The position numbers and the translations under genes were made by a program. 64,000 nt of DNA. Source: Lotus japonicus (taxonomy: Eukaryota > Streptophyta > Magnoliopsida > Fabales > Fabaceae). Position 1 is the first letter of the stretch, and every line of letters begins with the position of its first letter. Shown one piece after another: positions 1 to 11,852 of this stretch. The stretch covers positions 48,009,096 to 48,073,095 of the forward strand of contig NC_080045.1 in the NCBI RefSeq assembly GCF_012489685.1, written 5' to 3'. The notes beneath the pieces were generated by a model. That model was given only the letters and a program-made list of their open reading frames with translations, was not told the origin of the DNA and did no database searches.

Positions 1-1443
1 TGTCGTTGATACTTCATTATTCGACATTGAATTTGTTAAGACTCTAGGTTGACTAATTAGAGCCATGAACAAAGAGAATCGAGAACTAATTCGCTTGCAA
101 GTAAAATGTGAGTTAAGTGGAACATAGGTCTAGTTAAGACTATGGACCATGAGAACGATGGTGCCGTTAGAGACAAACGGTTACTTGCACGCGAGGGTGT
201 TGGATTGACTTTATGTCGTCCTGAGAATTAAGGGTTGTACTGTGTGTCCCCTTGGGATTGACCGCGCGTCTCCTCGAGAATTGTGCATCTGCGGATGTTC
301 GAGATTGGCCAAGGTGTTGTGGCGGTTGTGTGAATGGTGAGGATCGTTAGTGTAACCGAATACTTAGGTGATTAACTGTTATATAAAATCCTATTAAAAC
401 AAAGAGATAATATGTGTTGAGAATTGCCTTATATTTATGTTTGGTTTGTAACCTGACCCTTGCTTGTTTGTTTTGTGTTGTTTTGGTGGGGTGGGGGGTA
501 GATGGTTCTGACGAAGACCACAACGTCGATCCACTCCTGGGAACTGACGTTGTATGATGAGGAGAAGGACTGGGCTTGGATGGCCGACACATCCGGAGTC
601 TGACGTGTCTATGTCGGCGATGCAAAGCTTACAGGTTTGGATATGCATGCAAACGTCGTGGAGATGCAACATATGACGGGATGAGTCATCACGATGCCTT
701 ATCCACCTCCACGATACTTTTTCCCGAAGGACGAAGGCTCTCAAGTAGCATCAGTGGAGAGTGATCCTTCAGAAGAAGCAGCGGTTGAGTCCCAGCGAAC
801 GGTAGAGCAGATTATAGTCCCAACGCAGGCCCGAGCTGAGGAACCAAAGCATGATGACAAGGCAGAGTTGAATGGGCGAGTACCTGTAGCACCGGCTTGG
901 TGGGGTGACATGGAAGCTTGCTGTGTATGGGGTCCTTTTGAGGCTCCGCCACTTGAGTCTCTACCGCCAGTCGTGCCATTTTTCAAGAAGCATCGCCAGG
1001 TCAGAGGTTGCTTCGAGAAGGAGCTCATTAAGGTTTCTAGTGAAGACAAGGATATGGATTGAGAGTTTTCTATTTTGGGGACTTGAGAGTTATGCATCGA
1101 ACTTAATTATTTCCTTATTTTGTCGAACTATTTTATAGCTTTGTTATTTCATTTCAGATGTAATGAGTTCACAGTTTTGTACTTGAACAACTTCACACGT
1201 GGGTGTGCTTACTGGTTCTTTTAATTTAAAAGCAAACGTTATTTCAGTTATCCGATGCTTTATATTCAGACATTCGAGTTCAACTTTAAATTGATTGAGT
1301 TTAATTAAGGTCGATGTTTAAGAGTTTTCGTAAAATGGACCTTTGTCATCAATTAAAGATTAATAATTGAATCGACAAAAATTCTTTATGAAACTCATGA
1401 CGTTTGGGTTACTGTGTGACACTCGAGAAATCGGGGCGTTACA
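1..1443 (+). repeat. 5' LTR of gypsy A (3' part only)
   Basis: Position 1 corresponds to about 18555 of the 3' LTR, and the two copies can be followed side by side to the LTR end. The LTR terminates in GGGGCGTTACA at 1443. It contains a conserved block (about 40-205), GTGTGTCC-type repeats (about 230-300), a G-rich acceptor-like tract ending in TAG at 499-501 and an LTR-embedded ORF that starts at 502. The rest, 1063-1443, is AT-rich 3' LTR sequence with no ORF. Confidence 0.92.
502..1062 (+). pseudogene. LTR-embedded ORF, 5' LTR copy of gypsy A (broken)
   Basis: This is the same reading frame as the intact 186-codon ORF at 19082-19642 in the 3' LTR. It starts with ATG directly after GGGGGGTAG. 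Two in-frame TGA codons break it, one just before the RVYVGDA motif (about 601) and one before the proline motif (about 682). The C-terminal half (694-1062) is open. The function is unknown. The family is shared with the LTRs of elements B and C, so it is not a chance ORF. As the paired LTR copy is intact, the stops here are mutations after integration. Confidence 0.75.
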
Positions 1444-1446
1444 TTG

Positions 1447-1458
1447 TGGTATCAGAGC
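1447..1458 (+). promoter_or_regulatory. Primer binding site of gypsy A
   Basis: TGGTATCAGAGC lies 3 nt after the 5' LTR end. It is complementary to the 3' end of plant initiator methionine tRNA, the usual primer of plant LTR retrotransposons. Confidence 0.93.
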
Positions 1459-1713
1459 TCCGGTTGAGAAACCAGAGCACTAGGGTTTTGGGCACCCGAG
1501 TTTCCGAGCTCGTTTCTGTTTGTTTTGATAAGTTCTAAGTTTCCGCGGTGAGATTTGGTAGACTTGTGTGCTAAGATGTTTGCTTGGATGTGAGATTTTC
1601 TGAGATTAGTATCATTGCCGTGATACTTGAGTTAAATTGTTTCTCTATATCTTAAATTAATTACTATTTTGGGGAACTGACATTGGGTTGTGGTTCTCTT
1701 TCCAAGCAGGATC

Positions 1714-2988
1714 ATGCCTCCGAGACAGGACCCGACCAATGCTCAGCTCGCCTAAGCAATCGCACAACTGGCTCAAGTGATTGCCCAGCAAGCTGCCACT
1801 GCTGCTGCTCAGACCGCAACACAAACACAGCGGGAGGCTGAGGAGAATACCAGGAGGGCTGAAAAGGATGCCAGAAGGGCACAGGGGGCTGAGAGGGAGC
1901 TGGAATAGGACCAGGTCCGTATGAGGACTGACTTCAACCGTCATGGACCACCTAGGTTCCAAGGCAAGGTTGAACCTGAAAAAGCTGATCTGTGGATTCA
2001 GGAAACGGAAAAGATCTTTGAGGCTCTTCACACTCCGGATGCGGAGAAGGTGAACTTGGCCGCCTTTATGCTGAAGGGTGACGCTGAGTACTGCTGGAGG
2101 AGCGCTAAGCAGTCGATGACTGCCAACAATGAGGCTATCACTTGGGATCCCTACAAGAAGGCTTTCATGGATAAGTACTTTCCCGAGACCGCTAGAGAAG
2201 AGATGGAGAACCAGTTCCTCAGGTTGAGACAGGGGACGATGACCGTGGGGGAGTATGCTGCCAAGTTGGAGGCCTTATCCAAGCACTTCTGTTTCTTCCA
2301 AGTGCGAGTGGACGAGGCGTATATATGAAACAGGTTCATGAGGGGATTGAGAAATGAGATTGAGAAATCTGTCAGGCCGCTAGGAATCAGAGTTTTTCAA
2401 CAGGTGGTTGAGAAAGCTCGGGAGGTAGAGTCCATGGAGAACAAACAGAGGGGCCAATCTGACAATGGAGGACCAATCCGCTCTGGACAAAGCCAAACAG
2501 GGAGGTTCAGTGGTCAGAAGCAAACCGGGAGATTCGACAAGGGCAAGGCACCGCCGAGGAAGCCTAACCAACGCCCTGCTGACAGGGTACCTTTTGCTGG
2601 AAGGGGTGGAGCAGCTGTTCCTAAAGAAGAGGTGGTTTGTTTCAAGTGCAACTAGAAAGGGCACTATGCTAATGAGTGCGGACAGGAGATTGTGTGCTGG
2701 AAGTGCCAGAAGCCAGGGCACGTTGAGAGAAACTGTCCTAATGCCGCTAAGGCAGAACCAGTGCTGAATACGGCTAGGGGAAGGCGACCATCTGCTCCAG
2801 GGCGTGTGTTCGCAATCTCTGGCGAACAAGCTGCAGTGACCAATGATCTTATTCAGGGTACGTGTACTATCGCTGGAAACTCCTTAATGGTCTTATTTGA
2901 TTCGGGTGCTACACACTCATTCATTGCTGAGGAGTGTGTGAAGAGGTTAAGATTGTTAACTGCTGACTTACGTTCGATTTGGTGGTGA
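1714..2988 (+). pseudogene. gag: Gypsy A gag and protease (degenerate)
   Basis: The structural capsid/nucleocapsid polyprotein, followed by the aspartic protease. The frame opens at ATG 1714 (MPPRQ start, typical of this clade) and stays in one phase to 2988, with stops at 1753, 1906, 2326 and 2653. The capsid domain (retrotrans_gag type) runs about 1921-2420, with WIQETEKIFE and YFPETAR motifs. The first zinc knuckle is hit by the 2653 stop. The second, CWKCQKPGHVERNC, is intact near 2695-2736. The protease motif LFDSGATHSF lies near 2896-2925. A frameshift near 2975 separates it from the rest of pol. 1459-1713 is untranslated leader. Confidence 0.88.
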
Positions 2989-5478
2989 CGACCCCTGCCG
3001 CCGATCGACTAGTTACGCGCACGGCATGCTTGCAGTGTCTGTTGATCTACGAGGATCGGAAGTTCCTTGCGAACCTCGTCTGCTTAGGGCTTAAGGAGCT
3101 CGATGTGATTCTGGGAATGGATTGGTTGGCACAGTATCACGTTCTTTTGGATTGTGCTAACAAGGCCGTAGTGTTTCCAGATTCAGGCGTTACGAATTAC
3201 TTGAATTCGTACACCTTGAGGAAGGGTTCACCAGCATTCGTGAACTCTATCGTAGCTGAGGCGAAGAATGACGGTGACATGGGCAACATTTTGGTAGTGC
3301 AAGATTTTGTGGACGTGTTTCCAGAAGATGTGCCTGGATTACCACCGGTGAGAGAGACAGAGTTCTCTATTGATATCATGCCTGGCACGGGACCAATATC
3401 AATGGCGCCTTATCGGATGGCACCGGCGGAGTTGGCGGAGTTAGCAAAGCAGTTGGAGGATCTCTCTTCAAAGGGATTCATCCGACCAAGTGTGTCGCCT
3501 TGGGGTGCACTAGTGTTGTTGGTAAAGAAGAAGGATGGGAGGTCCAGACTATGCGTGGACTACCGACAAGTCAACAAGGTGACAGTGAAGAACTGTTATC
3601 CGATGCCTCTGATAGATGACTTGATGGATCAACTTCGGGGAGCTGTCATTTTCTCGAAGATAGATCTGAGTCAGGATATCACAAGATCCGCGTCATGGAG
3701 ACTGATATTCAGAAGATTGCATGTAGAACTCGATACGGGCATTATGAGTACCTCGTGATGCCGTTTGGAGTTACCAATGCACCCGCAGTGTTTATGGACT
3801 ACATGAACAGAGTGTTCAGGCCATTCCTGGACAAGTTCGTTGTGGTTTTCATCGACGACATTCTAATCTACTCGAAGAGTAACGAGGAGCACGAAGAGCA
3901 TTTACGACAAGTGCTGGGAGTATTGCGAGAGAAGGAACTTTATTCTAATGGCTCGAAATGCGAATTCTGGATGGAAGAGGTTAAGTTCCTGGGTCACGTC
4001 ATATCAAGTCAGGGTGTGGCAGTTGACCCCAGCAAAATTGAATCGATTCTGTCATGGGAACAACCTAAGACGGTAAGCGACATCAGAAGTTTTGTTGGGC
4101 TTGCTGGCTACTACAGACGCTTTGTGAAGGACTATGCAAAGTTGACCTCGCCGTTGACTCAATTGACGAAGAAAAATCAACCCTTTGCATGGACGGAGAA
4201 ATGTGAAGAGAGTTTTCAGGAAATGAAGAAGCGACTGACTACTGCACTAATACTAGCCTTGCCTAAGGAGGGAGAAACCTACGACGTATACTGTGATGCT
4301 TCGCATAATGGGCTGGGTTGTGTAATGATGCAGGAGAAAAAGGTGATTGCTTATGCAGGAGAAAAAGGTGATTGCTTATGCTTCGCGACAGCTGAAGATC
4401 CACGAAAAGAATTACCCTACGCATGATTTGGAGTTGGCTGCTATAGTGTATGCCCTCAAGATTTGGAGGCATTATCTGTATGGCAGTACGTTCACGAGCT
4501 ACAGTGATCACAAGAGTCTGAAGTACTTGTTTGATCAGAAGGATCTGAACATGAGGCAGTGAAGGTGGATGGAATTTCTACAAGACTACGAGTTTGCTCT
4601 ATAGTATCATCCGGGGAAAACCAATGTTGTAGCTGACGCTGTTAGTCGAAAGGCTATACATGTATCCTCGTTGATGGTCAAGGAGTTAGAACTGTTGGAG
4701 GCATTCCGAGATCTGAGCTTGGATGTTAAGCTTGCGCCAGGAAAGTTGTGCTTCAGAATGGTGACGATGTCGAGTGGACTCTTGGACGAGATAAAGTCGA
4801 AACAAGAGACTGATGAAGGACTGATCGAGTGGCGCAAACTTGTTACTCAAGGGAAGGCACCAGAATTCACTATCGGAAACGATGGTCTTTTGCGTTGCAA
4901 AGGGCGAGTCTGTGTACCCAATGATGCAGCTATGAGGAGGTTGATCTCGGATGAAGGCCACAAGAGCAGGTTGAGTATTCATCTGGGAATGAACAAAATG
5001 TATCATGACTTGAAACTTCATTTCTGGTGGCCTGGGATGAAGAAACAAGTGGCTGAGTACGTGTCGACATGTCTAACATGTCAGAAGGTGAAGGTGGAAC
5101 ATCAGAAACCAGCAGGGAAACTACAGTCGTTGGATATTCCGAAGTGGAAGTGGGACAACATTTCTATGGACTTCGTGACGGCGTTACCACTAACACGAAG
5201 GAAGTTCGATGCAATTTGGGTGGTAGTTGATCGATTGACGAAGACTGCTCACTTCGTGCCAATGAATCTGAACTACAAGGTGGAGAAACTAGCAGAGATC
5301 TACATCGCTGAGATTGTACATCTGCAACCAAGTTGAGGTTGAGTTCCGCATATCATCCGCAGACGGATGGGCAAACCGAAAGGACTATTCAATCCTTGGA
5401 GGATTTGCTAAGGGCTTGTGTGCTAGACCATAAAGGGAGTTGGGACGAGTTGTTGCCCTTGATTGAATTCACCTACAA
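2979..5478 (+). pseudogene. pol: Gypsy A pol, first part: protease end, RT, RNase H, integrase (degenerate)
   Basis: Domains in order: end of protease (DVILGMDWL, about 3100); reverse transcriptase, with [10 protein letters not shown] near 3554 and the catalytic FIDDILIYS near 3850; RNase H (DASHNGLG near 4296, then the SDHKSLKYL segment near 4507); and integrase zinc-binding and catalytic domains (HLGMNKMYHD near 4980, TCLTCQK near 5068, first catalytic Asp in MDFVTALP near 5168). Frameshifts occur near 3672 and at a 25-bp tandem duplication (4329-4378). Stops lie at 4560 and 4602. About 30 codons holding the second integrase Asp are deleted near 5325. The frame then resumes with the TDGQTERTI segment carrying the catalytic Glu. 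The reading ends in IEFTYN, where element B is inserted. Confidence 0.9.
4329..4378 (+). repeat. 25-bp tandem duplication in gypsy A RNase H
   Basis: Two perfect adjacent copies, 4329-4353 and 4354-4378, each starting TGCAGGAGAAAAAGG. The extra 25 bp shifts the RNase H frame by +1. Confidence 0.9.
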
Positions 5479-8400
5479 TGTAAGACCCTAACCTTGCTTA
5501 TGTATTGCTTAAGTGATTTATTGAATAAAAGTGAAATTTCTAGTGAAGTTTGATTTAATTGCTAATCTGTCCTTGACCTTGTGTGAATTTTTGAGAGGTC
5601 TTAAAGACCTAATCTTGAAAACATTCCTTCATGAGAGTTGTAGCTCTCTGAGTTAGCTAAATTCTCTCGTTGGTTTCAGGTCATTCCCACCTCTGTAGCC
5701 CGAGATAGTCATGTTTTAGTGACGGAAGGTCAGGCTGTATTGTTCTAGCAATTTTGCTAGAAGAAAGTCTCTTAATTCCGAATTTATTTCTTTAATATCA
5801 AGGGAAGGAGTTTGCCTTGATTTATTTTATCCTCTTAATCAGTAGTTATGAGAGTAATTAGTTGGACTTGGGCCAAGTTATGAGGGGAGAAGAGAAAAGG
5901 AAAACCTAGCCCATGATGTATGCTAGCCGAATTCCATGAGGAAGGAAGGAAGGGAGACCTTTGGTTGACTTGTAATGCTAGAATCAAGGGGCTGATGGGG
6001 GTTATGTTCCCTTGATTAATAAAAATCAGTTTTCATGGAGAGGATTAAGAGCTAATAATGAGCATTGAAAGTTTTGTCTCCATTTGAATTTGAAGTTTTT
6101 GTGAATGCTTTGAGGGAGGGTGTTGGGCCACGAATTGGAGGGCAAAATGGGAGGTTTGCTGCAGCTTTGAGAGACCTAATAAGGCTAAGTTAGAAACCTA
6201 ACCACATACTCTCATTTCCCCACACAAATTCAGAAGAGAAAAGAAAAGAAAACAAGAGAGATAGAGTGAGAGAGGGTGGCGGCTAGAGAGAAAGAAATAA
6301 GTAGAAGAAGAGGAAAAGCAAGAGAAACCAAGAGAAGATCAAGAGAGAAAGAAGGAGAGCAAGCAAGGACTGTGAGGAGCAGCAAGGAGAGGGCTTCTTC
6401 ATTCATCCTTTTCATCATCTCCCTCATTCCAATCAGCCAAGGTAAGGGTAGAGTCTAGGTTTCTTGATGAAAATTTCATGAAAGCATGATTAAAGGTTTA
6501 ATCTTTATGAAGATGAATGATGCATGAGAATGCATGAGAGGTTTAGGGCTTGATTATCTGCCATATGCTCGTGATGCCTACTGTTTAAGATGATGAGATG
6601 ATGGATGCTATGCCTCTTTAAAAATCACTATTATAGATGTCACTCTTGCTATGATTTTTGCTTAGAGCTGATTCATGATGATTCATATGCCTAAGATTGA
6701 TTAAATTCTTAATGATTATGATGAGATGTTGCTACTGGAATTTAGAGGAGGAATATGTGCTGTATGTTTGCTGGAACATGACCTAGAAATGAATTCTGGG
6801 TCTCAGATGAATTCTGGGTTTCAGAGCCTAATATCACCTAATTCTGGGTCTCAGATTAAAAAGTGATAAACTAGAAAGTTGTAGATTTTCAAAATACCTT
6901 TCCAGGCATGTATAGTATGTCAATTTCGGCTGAGAAATGATTTCTGGAGACCAGTTTTAATGCACACTGTTCCTGCTGCCTAAATGCTAGGGTTCGAGTA
7001 GAAGAGGAACTTGGACAGCAAGGAGCAGACTATCCAAGCTTCATTCCTCCATTCTTTTCAGATCAAGAAATCAAGGTAAGGGCTGATATCTAGGACATGG
7101 GTAGAGTTTAGGGATTTCTATGTGAAAAGCTATGATTTCATGTGTACAAAAATGCGGCTTTGGTGGATTTTTCTTTAGCTTTTTGATGTATTGATTGTTG
7201 CTGATTGCTACTGGAATTTTTACCATATTTGTGAAGCTTGTGTGATTCTATGATCAGTAGGTTAATGTTTGGCAAATGACCCTAGGTCTTGTGTATGGAA
7301 ACCATGAGTTTATGCCAAATTTGCCTAGATTTTCACATGATTTTAACATGTAATTGTGACATGATCAATTCTGGATTTTGGGAGAGTATATGCTTATGGT
7401 TGTTGGATGGACATTGACTTGTGAAGTTGAGATGGAAGAAAGGAAGAGTTTTAGAAAATCTTGGACCCTTTAGGGTTCGGTTAAACCACTTTTGTGGTTG
7501 TAGGCAAGTTTTCTTCCTTCCGATTCATGCACAAGTTTATGTGATGGCTTGATTGATGAAGTTGCCATGAATTAAGTGTTGATGTGCATGAGAATATGAC
7601 TATGTGCTTGATATTGCTTATTTGATGCCTGATTTGAATATTGCCAAAAGGTCGCTCATCCAGCTGTAATTCCTTTTGGTGCTGTGGTTATTATTGTGAT
7701 TATGTTGTATAAGTCTTGTGAAGATGTTAAGACTCTAGGTTGACTAATAGAGCCCTAACAAAGAGAAATGAGAACTTAATCGCTTGCAAGTAAAATGTGA
7801 CGTAATTGGAACATAGGTCTAGTGAGGACTATGGACCATGAGAACGATGATACCGTTAGAGACAAACGGTTACTTGCACGCGAGGGTGTTTTGTGGGTTG
7901 TACGGTGTGTCCTCACGTGATTTGGTTGACTGCGGTCACTTTGTGATTTTGTGGACGGACGGTGTGTCCGGCGGACGGTGTGTCCCCCCACATGAATGAG
8001 GGTTGTACGGTGTGTCCCCTCCGAGAATTGTTCATCTGCGGATGATCGTGATTATGGCCATTGGTGTTGAGGTGGTTGTGTGAATGGTGAGGTCGTTAGC
8101 CTAACTGAACTTATGTGACTGACTTTGATACAACGTAAAGATTATGCTTATTATACCTTGTTATTTATGAGAATACATGAACATGTGAATGTTTCTATGA
8201 GAACATGTGATCTGACCCTGTTATTTGTCTATGTGTTTATTTGGGGGGGGGGGTAGATGGTGACCACCACGATATTGGGGACTATCGTGAGATGGGAGAT
8301 CGTTCTGAGTAGGCCAGCAGAAGACCGGCTCTGGGAGACCGACGGTTCCGGAATCCGGAGAGTCTACGTCGGCGATGCAGAGCTCTTAGGGAGGAACAGA

Positions 8401-9034
8401 TCTGGGACGGTTCTGGAGAGGCAGATGCTTAGGGATGGGACTGTTGTGCTGCCACATCCTCCCGCTAGGTTTCATCAGACTATAGTGGACGATGAGGAAG
8501 AGGATCCTTCGGAGGACACTACAGTGGAGTCACGGTTGGTCGAGGAGGAGAAGGCAGTGGAGTCTTCACCACTAGAGGCCAAGTCGGGAGTCTGTGCGCA
8601 GCGTGTACCTGGGCGTCCAAAGTGCTTTCGAGTGGGACCTCGGAAGAGCGTGATATAGCTGGAGCAGTCTAAGAAGAGAGCGCGTGGAGCGGGAGCTGAC
8701 GTTCCGGAGCGGGATCAGGATTAGAGTGTTCCTTTTTGTGGGGCTGGGAATTCGTGTCGAACTATTATTTATCATTTTTATTTTCGGGTTTTCTTTTGAT
8801 GTACTTTGATGTAGGGCTTCAGCCCAAGGTTTAATTTATGTACTTTGGAGTTATAGTTTCTTTATTTATGAGTATTTCTTATTTATTCCGCAAATTTATT
8901 TCGTAAAGTTTCAAGAGTCGCAATTAATGAACCTTTGTCATTAATTCAAGATTAATAATTGAACGACGAAATTTTTTTACGAAAATGGTGATGTTTGGTT
9001 TACTGTGTGACACTCGAGAAATCGGGGCGTTACA
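5479..9034 (+). repeat. 5' LTR of gypsy B
   Basis: TG at 5479, CA at 9034. In order it holds a purine-rich leader (about 6225-6440), two splice-donor-like sites AAG|GTAAGGG (GT at 6442 and 7076), a conserved block (about 7727-7890), GGACGGTGTGTCC repeats (about 7893-8017), a 10-G tract ending TAG (8247-8256), the LTR ORF (from 8257), and an AT-rich 3' end. A stretch near 6784-6826 differs completely from the 3' LTR (13150-13248). 5479-6224 holds no ORF and is probably U3. Confidence 0.93.
8257..8658 (+). pseudogene. LTR-embedded ORF, 5' LTR copy of gypsy B (late stop)
   Basis: 133 codons starting ATGGTGACC straight after a G-run and TAG. It matches the 155-codon 3' LTR copy at 14677 but ends early because AAG is TAG at 8656-8658; the frame would otherwise run to about 8724. 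It contains RRVYVGDA (residues 34-41), a PHPPAR motif (about 66-71) and an acidic tract with EEDPSED. It shares residue spacing with the ORF in the LTR of element A. The function is unknown. I see no signal peptide or membrane segment. Confidence 0.75.
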
Positions 9035-9037
9035 TTG

Positions 9038-9049
9038 TGGTATCAGAGC
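9038..9049 (+). promoter_or_regulatory. Primer binding site of gypsy B
   Basis: TGGTATCAGAGC lies 3 nt after the LTR end, identical in site and spacing to element A. It is complementary to initiator tRNA-Met. Confidence 0.93.
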
Positions 9050-9271
9050 TCCGGTTGAGAAACCAGAGCACTAAGGGTTTTAGGCTTACGAGTTTCCGAA
9101 CTCGTTGTGTTTTTTTTTTGTTTTTGATAAAGATGTTTTCAAAGCTTCGCGGTGAGATTGGGTAGACTTGTTTGCTAAGATGTTTGCTTGATTGTGAGAA
9201 TGTCTCTGATTAGTATCATTGCCGTGATACCTGAGATTAAGTGTTTGACTCTTTGTCAAGATATTTTGAGG

Positions 9272-9435
9272 AAGTTGATCTTGGATGAGGGTCATAAGAG
9301 TAGATTGAGTATTCATCCGGGAGTGACAAAGATGTATCAGACTTAAAACTTCATTTCTGGTGGACTGGGATGAAGAAACGAGTAGTCGAGTATGTATCAA
9401 CGTGTTTGACGTGTCAAGAGGTGAAGGTAGAAGCT
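9272..9435 (+). pseudogene. Integrase zinc-binding remnant in gypsy B
   Basis: A short pol relic reading DEGHKSRLSIHPGV, then TCLTCQ-like codons, after one frameshift near 9341. It aligns with 4935-5100 of element A (H..H..C..C zinc domain of integrase). Nothing upstream or downstream continues it, so the internal region of B derives from a deleted autonomous element. Confidence 0.75.
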
Positions 9436-10894
9436 AAGGATGAATCTTAGTGGAATGACATATGAATTCCAGAGATGAGATGTCAAGGGTACATGATTTT
9501 TGAGGTTGAAGTATTAGAAATTGAATCGATTGGATATGATCTCAATTTATGTGGCTACGGGATGATAGGGACTCATTGACCTTTCCAGTGATTTTTTTCT
9601 AAATTTCCATCTTCGGCATATTAAGCCTAATCGACTTAATATTGAAGGGGGGTGATATTCAGAATTATAGCTGGTGATGGACCATGATAGAAAGGTTGAT
9701 AGGAATTGATATATGTTGGTCAAATCTGAGAGATGAGTTTTGTTAGGTATTTAATCCCATTGTGAAGAAGTCGTAGTGCTAAGAAATGAATATTCATCTA
9801 AAAATTGTTGAAGAGTTAGAGGACGTTATTGGTGCGAACTCAGTGAAGGTTTAGATTTTAAGTCCATAAATTCTTGTCCTAATTGTGTAGGACTTAAAGT
9901 TTGTTAGAATTGGATTGAGAGATTAAGAAGTTGATTGGTGTCATAGTGATCAAGCTAGAGAAAGAAAGTTTTAGCATAAGTTGAATACATGAGAGTGTTG
10001 ATATGGATTTCAGAGAAATGTGCTAGGATTACTAAGTGAGATTGACTAAGCTGGATTAAAACCTTAGGGGTTAAGATTGTCCTTGAGAGTTGGGAGACAG
10101 GTATGAATAAGAGATTTAATGGTTTTAGTTGTGACGATAGCAGTTGAACCTTTGAAGATTAAAATCTAGGGAGCGAAAGTTGGGCTAAGTCCCTAGAGGC
10201 ACAATATATGGTTTGATCTTGAAGGGAATGAATTATGAGTTATGCAGAGATTTCAGACTCAAAATAGGCTATAATTTGACTTGTGGATAAGTGAAAGATT
10301 GATTTAAGGTCTGAATGAGGATAGTTCTGAAACAAGAGATGACGTATGGATTGTTAGGTATTGAGATGATGATTAGCTTATAAACGGTTGATCAATTGGA
10401 CTTGGATTTGGCGCCTAGTGCCCTAGTACGAGCGTGATATCTAGGTCTATCTGAAGATGATTGTTAGATATCTAAGGGTTGTTGTTGCCTTGTATGTCAC
10501 CCTTGAGGTGAACTTGCATGACGTCTCCCAGGTTTTGGGATGCGTGCTGACACTACTTGTAAGATCGAAGAAAAGTGAGGGATTGAAAGGATGTTTTAAT
10601 TAAGGGTTGTCGCTTACCCAAGGATTGAGATTGGAAGGGACGCTCCAAGTGGAACACGCCTGACCACATCGAGACTTTGTGTCTATTTTGGTAAAATAAA
10701 TAATAATTGGTATTATCTCATTTTGTGAATGGTTTGTGATTTATGTGTGTGATATGATTTGGTGTGCTGAATGCTCATCATTGAGTCATAGAGGCGGGGA
10801 AGAACACTGACTGAGTCAATGTCTTCCTTACGTTTTTGTGGTGTTTTGTGTGACTGTGTTACACTCTCGATTTTGTTTTTCCTTACTTAGCAAA
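9436..10894 (+). other. Non-coding internal region of gypsy B
   Basis: No ORF of note and no recognisable pol motif in any frame. A segment near 9590-9700 (AT-rich, 'ttccatctt...ttgatattg' type) recurs in diverged form at about 11555-11660, so part of the region is an internal duplication. Otherwise I see nothing in it. Confidence 0.6.
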
Positions 10895-11288
10895 GATGGT
10901 GGATGGAACCATCGGCTAAGAAAGGATGGCGGATGGAGCCAGTGAACAGAGTGCGTCGATCAAGATGGTGGATGGAACCATCAAGGTCGATGAGATGGCG
11001 GATGGAGCCAGTGCACGGAGTGCGTCGATTGAGATGGTGGATGGAACCATCAAGGTCGATGAGATGGTGGATGGAACCATCGGTGAAGCAGGAATGGTGG
11101 ATGGAACCATTGGTCAGACCGAGATGGTGGATGGAACCATCAGGAAAGACGGGATTGGTGGATGGAACCAATGATCGTATATGGTGGATGGAACCATAGA
11201 TCGAACAAACCAGATGGTGGATGGAACCGTCGAATGGACTAGGTGGTGGATGGAACTACTGAACGAGTGAATTGGTGGATGGAACCTT
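10895..11288 (+). repeat. GGTGGATGGAACC minisatellite in gypsy B
   Basis: About 13 copies of a GGTGGATGGAACCAT-type core (variant GGCGGATGGAGCC) with irregular spacing of roughly 25-40 bp. Two copies of a longer compound unit are visible at 10925-11060. Repeat-driven ORFs on both strands are by-products. Its role is unknown. Confidence 0.9.
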
Positions 11289-11852
11289 TGAGCTCGGTGT
11301 CCGAAAAGTTTGTTTTCCCGTGTCTGAGCTGTTGATGTTGCATCTGGATCACCAGGACGGGACGCCGACCAGCGTGCACCGGCATGAGCATAACACCTGT
11401 TTGACTTAAACTTCTGTTGTTTTGTGTGACTGCAGTGAGTCAGTCTGGGTCATGTTCTAACGGAAGAGTTCCGTGAGGTTCTACGACGAGTGTCTAGGTT
11501 ATAGACAGTGAAATGAGAGTGACTCGAGCATCCTTACCAATTATTTTTTTCTAGTTGCCATCTTTTAGATATTGAGCTTGATCAACTTGATATTGGAAAA
11601 TGGTGATAGGAATGATAGTTGGTGTTGGACTGTGACAGGAACGTTAAAGAGAGAGTTTCCCTTTGTGGGAATGATGTGGAACTAGACCATTAGAGATGTC
11701 TCGTGAAGACCAGAAAGATGAGACTAAAGGCAATAACCTATGCGTCGAGACGACTGGGAAATTGGTAGGGAATATCAGAGTGCGCAATGGAAGCGTGGTA
11801 TGTCTTCCTATAGTAGTTTCGAGGACGAAACCATTTTTAAGGAGGGTGGTAT
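11289..11852 (+). other. Non-coding 3' internal region and polypurine tract of gypsy B
   Basis: No ORF. It ends with TTCGAGGACGAAACC and a purine tract AAGGAGGGTGGTA (about 11839-11851) immediately before the 3' LTR. That is the usual place and form of the plus-strand primer in this clade. Confidence 0.7.

Noticed and set aside
6276..6458. 60-codon purine-rich ORF (MAAREKEI...) in both B LTRs (also 12651-12833), ending just past the donor-like site.
   Set aside because: Arg/Glu/Lys low complexity in a GA-rich leader. Joining the first donor (6441) to the ORF exon does not keep frame, so it is not a first coding exon by that route. Identity between the two copies only reflects LTR duplication.
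10887..11199. ORFs on both strands of about 95 codons with repeating WMEP or DGSIHHL units.
   Set aside because: They are produced by the GGTGGATGGAACC minisatellite and are open in several frames because the repeat has no stop codons.
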